From the NCBI GenBank assembly GCA_036172665.1, contig CM069876.1, positions 3,472,001 through 3,536,000 of the forward strand: 64,000 nt of DNA, in the 5' to 3' direction. Source of the stretch: Prosopocoilus inquinatus. Its lineage: Eukaryota > Arthropoda > Insecta > Coleoptera > Lucanidae. Positions 36,690-48,649 of this stretch are shown in pieces (the first letter of the stretch is position 1; the number at the start of each line of letters is the position of its first letter). The notes beneath the pieces are model-generated. The model worked only from the letters and a program-made list of their open reading frames with translations. It did not search any database and was not told the DNA's origin. The position numbers and the translations under genes were made by a program.

Positions 36690-37360
36690 ATTACACAAAG
36701 AAATACCGCTTTAGCGCGCTATAAGCAGGCTAAATTTCCTGAACATTGGCAGCCTTACAAAGTGTTAAGAAACTTTAAAACAGCTGCAGTTCGAAGAGAT
36801 GGGATGGCTTATTTGCAGCACCTATGCACGAGTCATGGAAATAAAGGTATGTGGAGTGAACTGCTGAACCTAAAGCACTGAGAACAAAATTTTACCACTT
36901 CATTTACAAGATATTGATAAGATCAAATCAGTCCTAGTAATTAGCGTGGATAATACTCCTTCGATAAACATTTACTATAACAAAATAATATCTCCTGATG
37001 ATTTGTTTAATTTCAATCTAGTTTCAGAAAATACATTAAAATTTTGAAATCAAATACTACTGGAATTGATGGAGTTGACTCTGTCATGATAAAACTATAT
37101 GTTCCGTAGCTAACTTATATTATTCAATCCAATATTATACAATCAATATTTCCTGATCTGGAAGTATGCCTCTGTTGTTCCCTTGCCAAAAATTTCAAGT
37201 CCCAAAGAACATTTCCATATTACTGTCATTCTCAAAAATTTTTTTGAAAATTATTATAATTCAGAGATCATCTTACGACGGTTAATGTTTTGCCGGAAAA
37301 TCATTCCGGTTTTCGCTTAGGGTATTATAATTGTAACACTGCACTACCGAAAATAACAAA
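36690..37360 (+). pseudogene. LINE ORF2 fragment (pre-RT and RT start)
   Basis: The plus strand encodes RNTALARYKQAKFPEHWQPY and KVLRNFKTAAVRRDGMAYLQ, then MWSELLNLKH. This is typical of the segment between endonuclease and reverse transcriptase in non-LTR retrotransposons. After about 240 bases of decayed sequence, LWKYASVVPLPKISSPKEHF and, in a shifted frame, VLPENHSGFRLGYYNCNTAL match the first RT blocks. Catalytic RT blocks are missing. It differs from the minus-strand LINE at 38-40.9 kb. Confidence 0.75.
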
Positions 37361-38064
37361 ATTTACCTAATTTTATAGAAAATTTTGGAATACGACACAT
37401 TAATTGTTGTGCAAAGAAATTTGAAATTTGAATATGAGCACATTTCTTCTAGCTAAACGTAAGATGACATGCCTAAACTGCTATTTAGTTTTAATATTTT
37501 GTTTAATTTTATGGGCTTTTTCAAGAACCTACTATGAGAAAAAGGAAACCTAAATTAGGTATCTTTTTTCGACCTTCTTACGACCTATAAAGTCTGGTCT
37601 TTACCCATTACTCAATTATTTTCGAAAACATCAATACCAGTCACTAGCCAACATTCCTTCCTGGCAAGCTTTAGAAACTGAGCTTTGGAAGCTTGGGGCG
37701 TAAACTGATGGTAAAAAAATTCTTTAAATTGATTTTTGGTTTTCGCTAAAGAGATAACAGAGCCATACCAAAATGTACCATTTATAATATTCTTAGTACT
37801 TTGATATTTGCAAAAATGCTTAAAAAGTTAAGTACCTATTAGCACAGAGTTAACAGTCTCTGCGCATCACTCGGTTTCTCTTTCTTAACTGAACGATCTA
37901 TTTTTTTTTTTTTTCTGTAACGGCTCATTCTTAGTCTAAGCTTCCCTCTAATATAAGGTTATTCACCCCTGATATTTCTAACATTTTTATACACAGTAGT
38001 TATTTTTATACACAGTAGTTAGAAATCACTCATTGGTCCAGTGGACATGAACATTTGCCGTTTA

Positions 38065-40905
38065 TTAATAATAATAATAGTCTTTATTGACCAACAGCAA
38101 GAGACTCAGACGGACACAATATAAAAAATAACTTAACAAATAGTAACATATCGAAAAGGTAAATATAACCTAATATAAAAATGTCTACAAGAATACTTAG
38201 TAATAACAAAGAATCATGATAAAGAAAAAACTAAAAATATTTAAAACTATCATAAAAAACACATTAAAATAACTAGAAACCAACTATGACTTTAATAATA
38301 GCACCTAATGAATCATGAAAAAAATCAACTATTGGGTTAATATTATTAATTAGAGAACACATTCTGAAAACCGGAGATTTACGGATTAGGCAAATAAAAG
38401 ATCTCATAGGACCCAGAATTAAATGTCAGACAGTTGAGAAGGTTAGGACAATTAATTTGTTGTTTAGCAATCAAAAATAAATTTAAGATTGACAATATTA
38501 CATCGGAATTCAAGTTCATGAAGATGAAATCATTCCAAGAGAACATTATGGTAAACACCTTGAGGTGGTAACGAACCATCCATCTTCCAACACAAGTATC
38601 TAAGAAATTTTCTTTGGATGTTTTCGTGCGCATTAATGTGAATACTATAGTAGGAAATCCAAATAGGTGATGCATATTCAAGTTTTGATCGAACTAATGA
38701 TTCACAAAGTCTTAACAATGAGAGAGGATTTGAGAACAATTTTGTGTTTCGATACATAAATCCTAGTTTTCTATGACAAGAGAAAATGATGGCACAAATG
38801 TGTTCATTAAAACTTAAACGAGAATCGAAAATAACACCAAGATCAGTATGAGAATTAACCCTAGCTACAACTTCCTTACCAAGACAATAATTAAAGTAAA
38901 AAGGATTTTTTTTTCTTATTGAAAGACATAACTTTGCATTTTGCGAGATTTAAGGACAATTTACACCAAGACGCCACAGCACAAAAATCTTTCTGCAAGG
39001 ATAGACTGTCGTGGATAGAAGAAGGATTACTATATAATTTATAAAAATTTTGTGCAAATCGTTTTTGATTGCAGCGAGAACCTCGAGCAGCCTCTGGACA
39101 GCTGTTTCAGCCCTGCTTGGGGCTTCTTCAGCAGAGACGTAGCTCGACATTCCCGCTGCAAACAAAAACAACTTGCCCAATTTATTCGCATTTGCGATGT
39201 AAGAGTGATGAACAGATAAAATAGCGACATCTTACTATCGCTTTTTGACCTGACATTGCAGTAGGGTAGACAAATTGAAGCGGGATTTGCTCCTAATAAG
39301 TTCCCCATGCAAGGCGGCCATGCTTGCTGTCAAAGCATAATGAAAGATTTTAGAAAAATTTTGTGCAAATCGTTTTTGATTGCAGCGAGCATGGCCGCCT
39401 TGCATGGGGAACTTATTAGGAGCAAATCCCGCTTCAATTTGTCTACCCTACTGCAATGTCAGGTCAAAAAGCGATAGTAAGATGTCGCTATTTTATCTGT
39501 TCATCACTCTTACATCGCAAATGCGAATAAATTGGGCAAGTTGTTTTTGTTTGCAGCGGGAATGTCGAGCTACGTCTCTGCTGAAGAAGCCCCAAGCAGG
39601 GCTGAAACAGCTGTCCAGAGGCTGCTCGAGGTTCTCGCTGCAATCAAAAACGATTTGCACAAAATTTTTCTAAAATCTTTCATTATGCTTTGACAGCAAA
39701 CATGGCCGCCTTGCATGGGGAACTTATTAGGAGCAAATCCCGCTTCAATTTGTCTACCCTACTGCAATGTCAGGTCAAAAAGCGATAGTAAGATGTCGCT
39801 ATTTTATCTGTTTATATAATTTATGATCATCTGCAAAAATATGTTTATGTTCTGAAATTTTCAACGTAAGGTCATCAATAAATATATTAAATAGTTGAGA
39901 ACGAAGGACGGATACTTATGGAACTCCCGAAGTTGCTGTATAGACAAATGAGTCAAAACCGTTACATACAACAAATTGTTTCCGATCATATAAATAGGAT
40001 TTAAAAAGATAAATAGTTGAAAGATCAAAACCAAAATAATGTAGTTTAGATATCATGAGCGAATGATCAAGCTTATCAAAGGCCTTTGCTATATCGCTAT
40101 AAATAACATCAACTTGTATATTGTTATCCATGCTGTGAGATTTGAAATCAATGATAACTGTAAGACTTGAAACCGTTGAACGTTTACTCACAAATCCATG
40201 TTGATCAGATGAGAGAATGCTATGAGTTTGATTACATTTAGAGTGATAAATAACATATTCAAGAATTTTACGGAAATAAGAAATTATTGTAACGGGTCTA
40301 TAGTTTTTTATATTTGATCGATTATTATTTTTAATACTGCAGTAATTTTTGAAATTTTCCGTTGAGTAGGAAAGACAGATGAGCTTAGACATAAGTTGAA
40401 AATCTTTACCAACGGACGAACAAAAATTCTGAAGCAATCTCTTATAAAGAAACTTCCATAATATCCATCTGGCTTGATGGTTTATTTTTTAATTTACTGA
40501 TCAACGCTAAAGAGATAGTAGCAAAAAGTAAACGGGACGTTGAATTATTATGATGGATATCCCCAATAACTTGGGGATTATCTATTTGTTCATCATCAAG
40601 CACCATAAGCACAGGTATTCCAGAAGAGGTGGATTTAGAATGAATGAAAGTCCAAAACGATTCAGGTTTATTAATAACTCCTGATTTAACCTCTCTTATA
40701 TGATTAGAATGTGCGATTCTTAATAGATTTTCGCAAAGTTTTGAATCTTTTCAAATGAAAGTCGGAGTGAGAACGCTTAAATTGTTCCAAGTTTGATATT
40801 TTAGTTTGATATCACTAATTATTTCTTTAGTGAACCAACAAGGATATTTGTAATCTCTACATTTATACAGAGGAACAAATTGGTCAATTTTAGAATATAG
40901 GGTGT
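38065..40905 (-). pseudogene. Non-LTR retrotransposon (LINE) ORF2 with RT, interrupted by a foldback insert
   Basis: The minus strand gives, in order: a pre-RT region near 40680-40470 (SFWTFIHSKSTSSGIPVLMV), RT blocks near 40320 (NIKNYRPVTIISYFRKILEY), DQHGFVSKRSTVSSLTVIID, DVIYSDIAKAFDKLDHSLMI, and the catalytic FADD at about 39835 (HIFADDHKLY). The frame continues across the insert at 39043-39812 with SNPSSIHDSLSLQKDF, then RSKLEYASPIWISYYSIHIN and HENIQRKFLRYLCWK near 38700-38570. The 3' end is GTCAATAAAGAC plus an ATT-repeat tail near 38065-38085, as in Jockey/CR1-like elements. Frameshifts and stops (e.g. after SGVP) make it inactive. The 5' end is truncated; no endonuclease was seen. 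Confidence 0.87.
39043..39812. mobile_element. Foldback element with about 290-bp inverted arms and a partial third unit
   Basis: Segment 39043-39325 is nearly identical to the inverse of 39384-39673. After a 32-base linker a further direct copy of the first part of the unit (39702-39810) follows. The element therefore reads inverted unit, short spacer, direct unit, partial direct unit. It is flanked by TATATAATTTAT at 39031-39042 and 39813-39824, a 12-base direct repeat that is present once in the LINE frame it interrupts. The twin 89-97 codon ORFs on opposite strands are by-products of the palindrome. Related fragments occur at about 22.0, 26.5 and 52.2 kb. No transposase. Confidence 0.85.
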
Positions 40906-42655
40906 CTGAAAACCTCTGTCTTTAAATGAAACTGTAAGTTCCACGTTACATAAGAGATTAATTCTCCATATCTGAAATCGTTTACCCGCAAATGAAAAAC
41001 TGACCTATCACAAGCGAACGCAGTCCCTTTGTTTTGAAACCTCTGCTCGGTTTACGACTTGTTTCAGCAATTTATTCCGATAAAAGCAATCAACCCTAAT
41101 GAAAGTTTTTATTTACGTTTAGAAGAACTCGGTCAAGTTCTTATTGTATACGGATATTAATCCGGCTTACGTACATCGGCATGTTTATTTGAATTTTCAA
41201 TATGCGATAAGTAAGAACATTTGTTTACGCACCTCTTTGTAATAGACAATAACAATTATGTTAAAAACGAGTACCTAATCTTCGTTAGATTTTTGCTGAA
41301 GTAATTAAACATCTTCGTACACTAGTTTTGTAACAGCGTTGAAAATGCGTGAAATTATTTTTTAATTATCTTACTAATAGCTGCAGAATAAGTATTGCAA
41401 GAACTGAAACTATTGTGAAAACAGAAAGCAAAAATTGGATAAAACGTTGAAAAATTTAAATAAATTAGATTTCCTGTACACACAATAATCTATGGGTTCG
41501 AAATAAGTAATTGAATAACTTCGCTAGCTCTCAAACGAACTATTTTATTAATTGTTTACATTCCAACACAAAAGACATGTTTTTATGAGGAAAATGTTGA
41601 ACTTGAATTTCTGCGTCGGCTTAAACCTTGAAGACCTAAAAGCTCTCGCCTAGTGCAGACGTTTATTTAATTTCGTCGTTTATTCGAAGTTTTAATAAAG
41701 AAACAAATTTATTTTTGCTGTACAAATACCATAAACTTTAGTAATCAACATTGCAAGTTGATTATTGGCAATTTACAAATTGATATGATGTAAGAATATC
41801 CACTTTTTCGATGGCCTTTGATTGAATTTTTTTAATTTAGCTGTTGAAGTAAGGATTAGCACAAAACTAATTATCAATCAATGCAACACGCACAGAATAT
41901 TTTAAACTATTAAGAACTTACCTAGTTACAAAATTTATTTGCTTTTAAAATTAACAAAAAAACGTGATACTTGCCTGCCTTACGTACAATATCTGTGTGT
42001 GGTCATGGTCTGCATTTATGACTTTTTATGGCCTCGAACGTCGGAGAAAAGTTGAAAACCGAGCTCCGCCGGAAAATTTAAGCTGCATTCAGCGACCCTC
42101 AAACAATTTCTAGGAAAAAGTAAAATAATCTTTATCTGCGTTATTATTGCTGTCTGATCAATAGTCGTATAACAAATTTTGCTTCTTTTCTTGACCAAAC
42201 TTGTGGTTTCAATTAAAGACATAGGTTTAGTGACACGCTGTGTAAGATTCGATAGAAACTTTCAACTGCATCATTTACATCTAAGAAATTATCTAAACTT
42301 GACCAATTCGTATGCAATAAAGCTTCATAAAGACCAATAAAATCTGCTTTGCGAAAATTGCTTATTAATAATAGTATCACATCAGTCACACACCCGGGAC
42401 ATGTGTTGGGTACCTTCGTTTTTACATTTTACTGGTCTATTATTAATCACCATTAATTGAAATTTGACTTCCTTGTTCAAACAATAAAAAAAATCTTCTG
42501 TAGGTTGGAGAGGTAGTTTTTAGAACGAAACCATTATTTTTCTAAACAAAACACGAACCTTGTCGTCACCATATTTACATTCCATTTCTATTTTGCTTAT
42601 CTCGTAAGCCAGTAATAGTACATTTTCGCGAGCAAGCGAACAACGATTTCCCTAA
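40906..42655. other. AT-rich non-coding stretch
   Basis: No gene or element with defined ends was recognised; ORFs are short and motif-free. Confidence 0.4.
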
Positions 42656-43565
42656 AACTCAATTAACGAGTCATCTTACTAAATGAAAAGTGATTGAACG
42701 TGTCACTGCAATCAAGGAAACAATTCGGTGCGCCATTAAAAGTGACGATTGAGATGGAAATTACCCCGGCTGGTCTGCGGAGATAAACAGCGGTGGGCCT
42801 GGAGATAGACCGGACCCCTCGGAGCCGCTGTGTTCACAATTAATCAAAAGAGAATTGACGGAATGGGTTTTAATTACTTCGCAAAAGCAACGGCTCGCAG
42901 TCGACAGACGCGATTTTGAAGCGTCGGTTTCATTCTTAACGCGTTCAACTCGAAATTCTATGGGGCACGTTTTCAGCCGGATTACTTTCGTTTATACCAC
43001 ACAAAACAATGCCTTTTTTTTATTTATATTTTAATTAAACATCGCTGCATTTGGAAATCTTAAATATTTATGTATTTGATACTCATGGATGGCGATTCGA
43101 TAAGAAATTTTTATAAACAAGTTATCCTTCGGATTATTTACGATGTCGTGTAGTGGATCACCCCGTGAAAGATTTAATAAATTGTAGTTTGCTACCATTA
43201 GAGGTACCGTGCCCAGGTAATTGCATTTTATGTCAGCAATAAATAACTGCTCTTTGACACATCTATGCGCCATTAAGAATCACCTTTAGTTCGACAGCTT
43301 CGGTGTCCATTCATTAATTACAGAGTCCTGCGTATTGTGAGACCTGCGACATCAATATGTCTGCGCGGAAAATAATTAAGCAGGTATTTGTCAAGCATTT
43401 CCTGCGCATCATTTCTCCCGATAACATTTTTAGGACAAGCCGAAGCGTCGCCCCCTTTGATGCTACTTTATGATGATAAACGACGTTGCGTTTGTCATTG
43501 CTGCACGGCATCCGGTTGGGCGTACCGGCGCACAAAGGCCACAGCTAATAAGGCGCAGGTACTTG
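42656..43565. promoter_or_regulatory. GC-richer conserved-looking islands, candidate enhancers
   Basis: Two GC-richer blocks (42656-43000 and 43270-43565) are unique in the window and free of repeats. They include CACAATTAATCAAAAG, TTCATTAATTACAGAG and CCCCTTTGATGCTAC, i.e. homeodomain and TCF-like sites. They lie about 24-25 kb downstream of the Iroquois stop. Overlapping ORFs on both strands (e.g. 43314-43535 and 43388-43621) show no family motifs and are taken as chance. Confidence 0.22.
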
Positions 43566-43892
43566 TGTTGAATCTAAATATCGCTTGTGTAGAAACTAAA
43601 TATTTAGCTGTGCTCGTGTAGTTTTATTAGGCGAGAAGAGCTGCTTAAAGAACCGTATCAAAGGATCCGCCTTCATACACAGTTTCGTTTCCACCGTAAA
43701 TTTACTCCTTTGAAGAAAATAAATTAGAGCAGTGGCGTTCACATTATTTTATATACTGTAAATATCAAATTATTATAAAGCATGTATAAGAGTAATTTCG
43801 GATAAACGCAATGTTTTCATAGTTTTGCTCAAGAGGCAATTTTAAGTGCTTCTTTATAATCAGATGAAAATATGGAATGTGTACTGTTACTA

Positions 43893-45135
43893 CGTGGGCT
43901 GCTGGAAAAGTTTCCGGAAACGGTTTGAAAAAACGCATATGAAATTTGGTAAACGGTATCATTGTTTTTCGAAGTATTCGCCTTTGACGTCAATACACTT
44001 TCGCATACGCTCGAACCAATTTCTAAAGAACGTTTTCCACTTTAAAGATGGTACCTCAGAAACCAGTGTCCAGAATGTTTCAACCGCTGCTTCAGCCGAC
44101 GAAAATCGCTCACCACGCATTTTATTTTTGATATTTGGGAACAAAAAGAAATCATTAGGTAAATCAGGTGAATATGGACAATGAGTTATTAATTCAACAT
44201 TTTTCTTGGACAAAAAATCAACTGTTTGACGGGCTGAGTGAGAGCTGGCGTTGTCATGATGGAGAACAATTCGTCGACTTCGATTGCTTCTTCTTAATTC
44301 ATCGATCGATGACTTCCGGCAAACAAATTGTAGTATACCAATCAGCATTCACGGTTTTTCTATCCTTTAAAGCCAGGGTTGCTACATGTCCAGTTAAACC
44401 AAAGAAACAAGCAATCATTTGCTTCGCAGCACTGCGTGAACGGACAACTTTTGTTGATTTTGGTTGATTTTGAAATACCCAAACGGTAGATTGTTGTTTA
44501 CTTTCTGGCTCGTACGAATAGATCCATGTTTCATCACCAGTAACGATGTTATAAACTAAATTTGAACGACCTCCATTGAATTTCTTGAGCATTTCTTCGC
44601 ACCATTTGACACGACCCTGCTTTTGCGCTTCTGTTAAATTGTGTGGGATCCAGCGACTGCAAAGCTTTCGTACGTTCAAATGATCATGCAAAATCTGGTG
44701 TATTGCTTTCATGTCAATGCGTAAGGATGCTTGAATCTCTACTTATGTCACATGTCGATCTCTCTCAAGCATTTCACGCAAAGCATCTACATTAGTGGCA
44801 ACAACAGATGTTGATGGAAGACCTTCACGAAATTCGTCACTGAGAGAGGTACGTCCACGCTGGAATTCGGTAAACCATTATAAACACCGCTCTTTGATGG
44901 TGCCTCATCTCTAAAAGCCAAATGAAGCCGATCGAGGCATTGTTTCGGCGTTAGACAACATTTGAAATAGTAAAAAATCATGGCACGAAAATTTTCACGC
45001 GAGATTTCCTTGTTTACATAAAATCATTTTTTCTCAAATGCTCTACAAACAAAACTAGTTCACTTGGATAGGAACTGCCAATATAATTATAGGCGAAGAA
45101 CGTCAAATTTTTCAAATATGACAGTTGATAAAGGC
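43893..45135 (-). mobile_element. Mariner element, copy C (longest of its family here)
   Basis: A 1243-bp mariner lies between TA at 43891-43892 and TA at 45136-45137. The left end is CGTGGGCTGCTGGAAAAGTT and the right end is shared with the copy ending at 9914. It keeps the 20 bases near 44630 that copy A has lost, so it is the better template for the family's length. Transposase lies on the minus strand. Confidence 0.87.
43959..44981 (-). pseudogene. Mariner transposase of copy C, several breaks
   Basis: The N-terminal part (CCLTPKQCLDRLHLAFRDEA) lies at 44981-44787, the middle (MKAIHQILHDHLNVRKLCSR through TGDETWIYSYEPE to ICLPEVIDR) at 44712-44299, and the end (IVLHHDNASSHSARQTVDFL to GEYFEKQ) at 44348-43959, in different frames. 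A 4-base duplication CGAT near 44302 explains the break between the last two. A 3-base deletion turns YSPDLSPND into YSPDLPND, shortening the second-third Asp spacing from 34 to 33 residues, which would probably spoil the active site. A stop replaces a codon near 44740. Confidence 0.87.
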
Positions 45136-45486
45136 TAACGTATGAAAAATTGAATATTGGTAATTTTAAAAATTTACCTCCTCAAATCCGACAATTTCGG
45201 ATACAGATATTCAACTTGAACCATACACAACCACTGCTAGTATCACTGTTTTTACAGAGGGAAATTCTAATAAATTAGCAACGATTCACAACCACACTTC
45301 TCTGTATAGTGCTAGTTTAAAGTTCTTTCGCCTTCTACTAATTTTGGAACCAAATAAGATAAAAACTTCAGACAAAAACCAAGTAAAAGTAGATGGATGG
45401 ATATCATATAATTATCCAGTTTCACAAAGAAAGTAATGATAAAGAATTTGAAAATTATTTCAAATTTTGTTTGCCAGTATTATAAA

Positions 45487-46515
45487 CAGGGCTGCGAGAA
45501 TTTATCGATATCTCGATATTATCGATAATATCGATAATTATCGAATAACGATATTTTCATTTAAGATATCGATATATCGATAATATCGATAATATCGATA
45601 TGTGTCGGATTTATCGATATTATAGTTGGTATCGCTGTATCGATATTATCGGTGGTATCGATATTATCGATAACGTAATTTTCCTGGAAATATTAATAAT
45701 TAATTACCTTTTATTACCTATTTCAGTTTTTACTAAAACTGTTATTGGACAATTTATACACGTTATAATTATTAATTTTTGGAAAGTTTATTTTCCAAGA
45801 TCAAAACCATTTACAGAAAGTAAATTACTAATTATATCGGGTACCGTCGATATTGTAGTCTGTGGCGTTCAAATTAATTCGTCCAATTCGCACGAAACCT
45901 TCTGAATATGAATTTTATTAAAATTCAGTTTCATATATGGCAAGTGATCACGACTCACGGTCACGATATAAAGAAAATTTTAAAATATTTCAATTAATTT
46001 TTAGTCTAGTCAAAGTTTATAATAATCAAAATAAAACTAGAGCTTTTCTTTAACTTTCGTGGATTCGACACTTATTCGTGTGCCCCCTTTTTTACACATT
46101 TTGGCAGAAGGCTATTCTTTTTTGCTAACAATATCTTGCTTTTAATTTTTATTGTTATGATTGGGGAAAACAATGAATTCTAATTCTGATGGATAGCGAT
46201 TCCATGATTTCAAGAAAAGTTATGAAATAATATTTCTGAAAAACGTAAAAAAAAATTAGAAAAGTTTAAAATTTAAAAAACACATTGCTAGCAAAACTAC
46301 CTCGTACCAATATGTGTGAAAATGCCCTTGTCCAACTTGTTCGATATTATCGACATTTCGATAATTATAGGTGTTATAGATATATGGATAAATATCGATA
46401 TATCGGTATATGGATAAACATCGATAAATATCAATAATATCGATAAATATCGATAATATCGATATTTTTTAGTTATCGATATCCGATATCGAAAACTGGA
46501 TATCGCGCACCCCTA
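45487..46515. mobile_element. Non-autonomous hAT element with TATCGATA-array arms
   Basis: The ends CAGGGCTGCGAGA and, on the minus strand, TAGGGGTGCGCGA form short inverted repeats. The exact 8-mer ATTATAAA flanks both sides (45479-45486 and 46516-46523), the 8-bp target duplication characteristic of hAT transposons. The first about 200 bases contain roughly 11 copies of the palindrome TATCGATA and the last about 180 bases roughly 5, plus partial CGATA copies. These are subterminal repeats where a BED-finger hAT transposase would bind. The interior is AT-rich; one 101-codon ORF (45600-45905) starts within the repeats and shows no transposase motif. Confidence 0.85.
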
Positions 46516-46523
46516 ATTATAAA

Positions 46524-48010
46524 ATTAAGCTAAATAACTTCATTTTCAGTATCACCAAAGATCATACATACTTACGTTTCAATACAACAAAGGGAATCTA
46601 ATTTGACTTTCGTCATTTCTGCAATGCACAATAGTCATTTCGATCATTTAGACAAATTTCAGTTTACCTTTGGACGGGAAATAAACACACACTCAGAATA
46701 ATAATAATAAAACGTTTATTATATCGTCAAAAGAAATAAACAAGTGATTTCCGAAAACTAATTTAACGTAATATTACATGAGAAAAATCAAACAGAAAAA
46801 TTTTGAAACACATTAGCTTATGGAACTGAGGTAACGTCATGGCTGACTGATAAATATTTACCTAACAAGTAAGGTATGCTTTACTTGTTTGGTATTTTCA
46901 AATTCATTAATCTGTATGTATTAATATAAGCATCTTCAGTTAAAATATTTTTTTGTTGTTGACTATTGCAAAATTTCAGACAAAGGCTTTCATTTTCGAA
47001 TTTTTTAGCTTAATTTTTTAAGGCTTTTTTTCGATTCTCGTAAAACAGGGTTTTAGCCGTCTAACAGTATTTAAAAATTTGAGTGATATCTTATTGGTTG
47101 GGATAACTTACAAAAATTAGTAGTTTTCGTTGAACACAACCCATTTATTATTTTTCGGTATTCTTTTTTTAATTTAAAAACTTCGCGAAAATTTGGTAAG
47201 ATTTTAATAAAAAATGAGCCTATGAATGGAAAAAAGAAGATTTTGTTTTTGGGTAAACAGCCGTAATGCAGTTTGTTACCAAAATGACCATTACCGAAAT
47301 GACGTTTTCTACAGATTTGAAGCTAGACTACCTTTCTTGTCTAAAAACTTCAACGAACTTTACTCTAACGTAATACCAGATATCAGAGGGTAGGATTTTT
47401 TCTTGTTTTATTTCTTTTACTCATTTTAATGCATTACCGAAATGACGAGCAAAAAGTGTACCCATCTAATTTTTGCTATTTATCGTCATGCTGTGTTACA
47501 TGTACATGTTACAACAATATAAATATTTTACCTGCTCTGGCACTTTAACGCAGCTGTTTCACTAGCAAATAAAGAAATTGTCGATGTGTTGGATAAACTT
47601 TTTTATTAGAGCAAAAAAACTGCAGCAATGCGATTTTGGAAGTTTATATCATCTTAAGTACATATTCTACTTGCAGTACTGATCAATAAAGAAAAGACAA
47701 ATAGGATTAGCTAAAAAAAAGGGCTATTTCTAGCGACATTTATAAATTGGGACCGTTACAGAAATGACATTTTTCACACTGAAATCCTAAAAAAGTTGGA
47801 GAATGCGCGCTTATGTTATTACACCAAATAAAAATGAACCTCTTAAATATTTTTGAGGCTTCCAAATCTTTAACATTCAACAAAACTGGCAAAAACAGGA
47901 AGTTGGTCAATTATATGAGACATACCCAGATATCAAATACTAATTCTTGAAATAAGATTACTGAGAAAATTAGAAAATTATTTAGAATATCCGCTAGGTA
48001 GCGTTGCGTG
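46524..48010. other. AT-rich stretch with a recurring ACCGAAATGAC phrase
   Basis: ATTACCGAAATGACG appears near 47294 and 47442, and a variant GTTACAGAAATGACA near 47755. This may be an old interspersed element. No gene. Confidence 0.3.
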
Positions 48011-48014
48011 CACT

Positions 48015-48645
48015 TTAAAATTTAAAATGGCATGATGTCTTAAGGATCTACGTATAATTTGAAAGGAGTTTTAAAGCAACAGTCAATGACGCTGTCAGAT
48101 TTAACAATCTTTATTGGTTTTTGAGTTAATGACAAAAAAATTGTTTTACTAAATGTCCGAATTGTTTTATAGAATCATTACTTCTAGTAGGTCTACAAAT
48201 ACTAAAACAAATAAAAATCTATTACTTCAAACCGAAAACACTAAATCGATAAAAGGTGGCGCTGTGCGCACTCTGAACTTCGTAATTTTAAATCGCATGG
48301 TTACTTAAGTGACATATCATTTTAAAGAAATTTTAATTCTACATTTGTTTTTAAATTCAAAACGTTTTAATTCAACGATCATCGTATTCTTTTTGTAGAT
48401 CTTTATTTCGATACATTTTAGTTTAGTGTTTTTGGTTTGAAGTGATAGAATTTTATTTGTTTCGGTATTTAGTTCACTAATAATAGCGATTTTATGGAAA
48501 AAATATCCGAAATTTAAGAAATCAAGTTGTTGCTAAAAATAAATGTAGGCTGTTAAAAAGTGACGGCGTCATTGGATGTAGCATTAAAATTCCTTTAAAA
48601 TGATATCTCACTTAAGCCACCATGCTATTTAAATTTTTGAAGTAA
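48015..48645. repeat. Large imperfect inverted repeat with a third internal copy
   Basis: The left arm 48015-48255 pairs with the right arm 48407-48645 around a centre near 48331. For example AATAAAAATCTATTACTTCA (48211) pairs with its inverse near 48430. A further direct copy of the outer segment (TCGCATGGTTACTTAAGTGA) lies in the loop at 48290-48345. The arms are diverged and no coding sequence is visible. It is probably an old foldback element. Confidence 0.55.
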
Positions 48646-48649
48646 TTAG

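Noticed and set aside
39039..39673. Twin ORFs of 89 and 97 codons with almost identical proteins on opposite strands
   Set aside because: They are the two arms of the palindromic foldback element; composition is not protein-like and no family is recognised.
45600..45905. 101-codon ORF as a hAT-encoded protein
   Set aside because: It begins inside the TATCGATA repeats (IDIIGGIDIID) and shows no BED finger or transposase motif.
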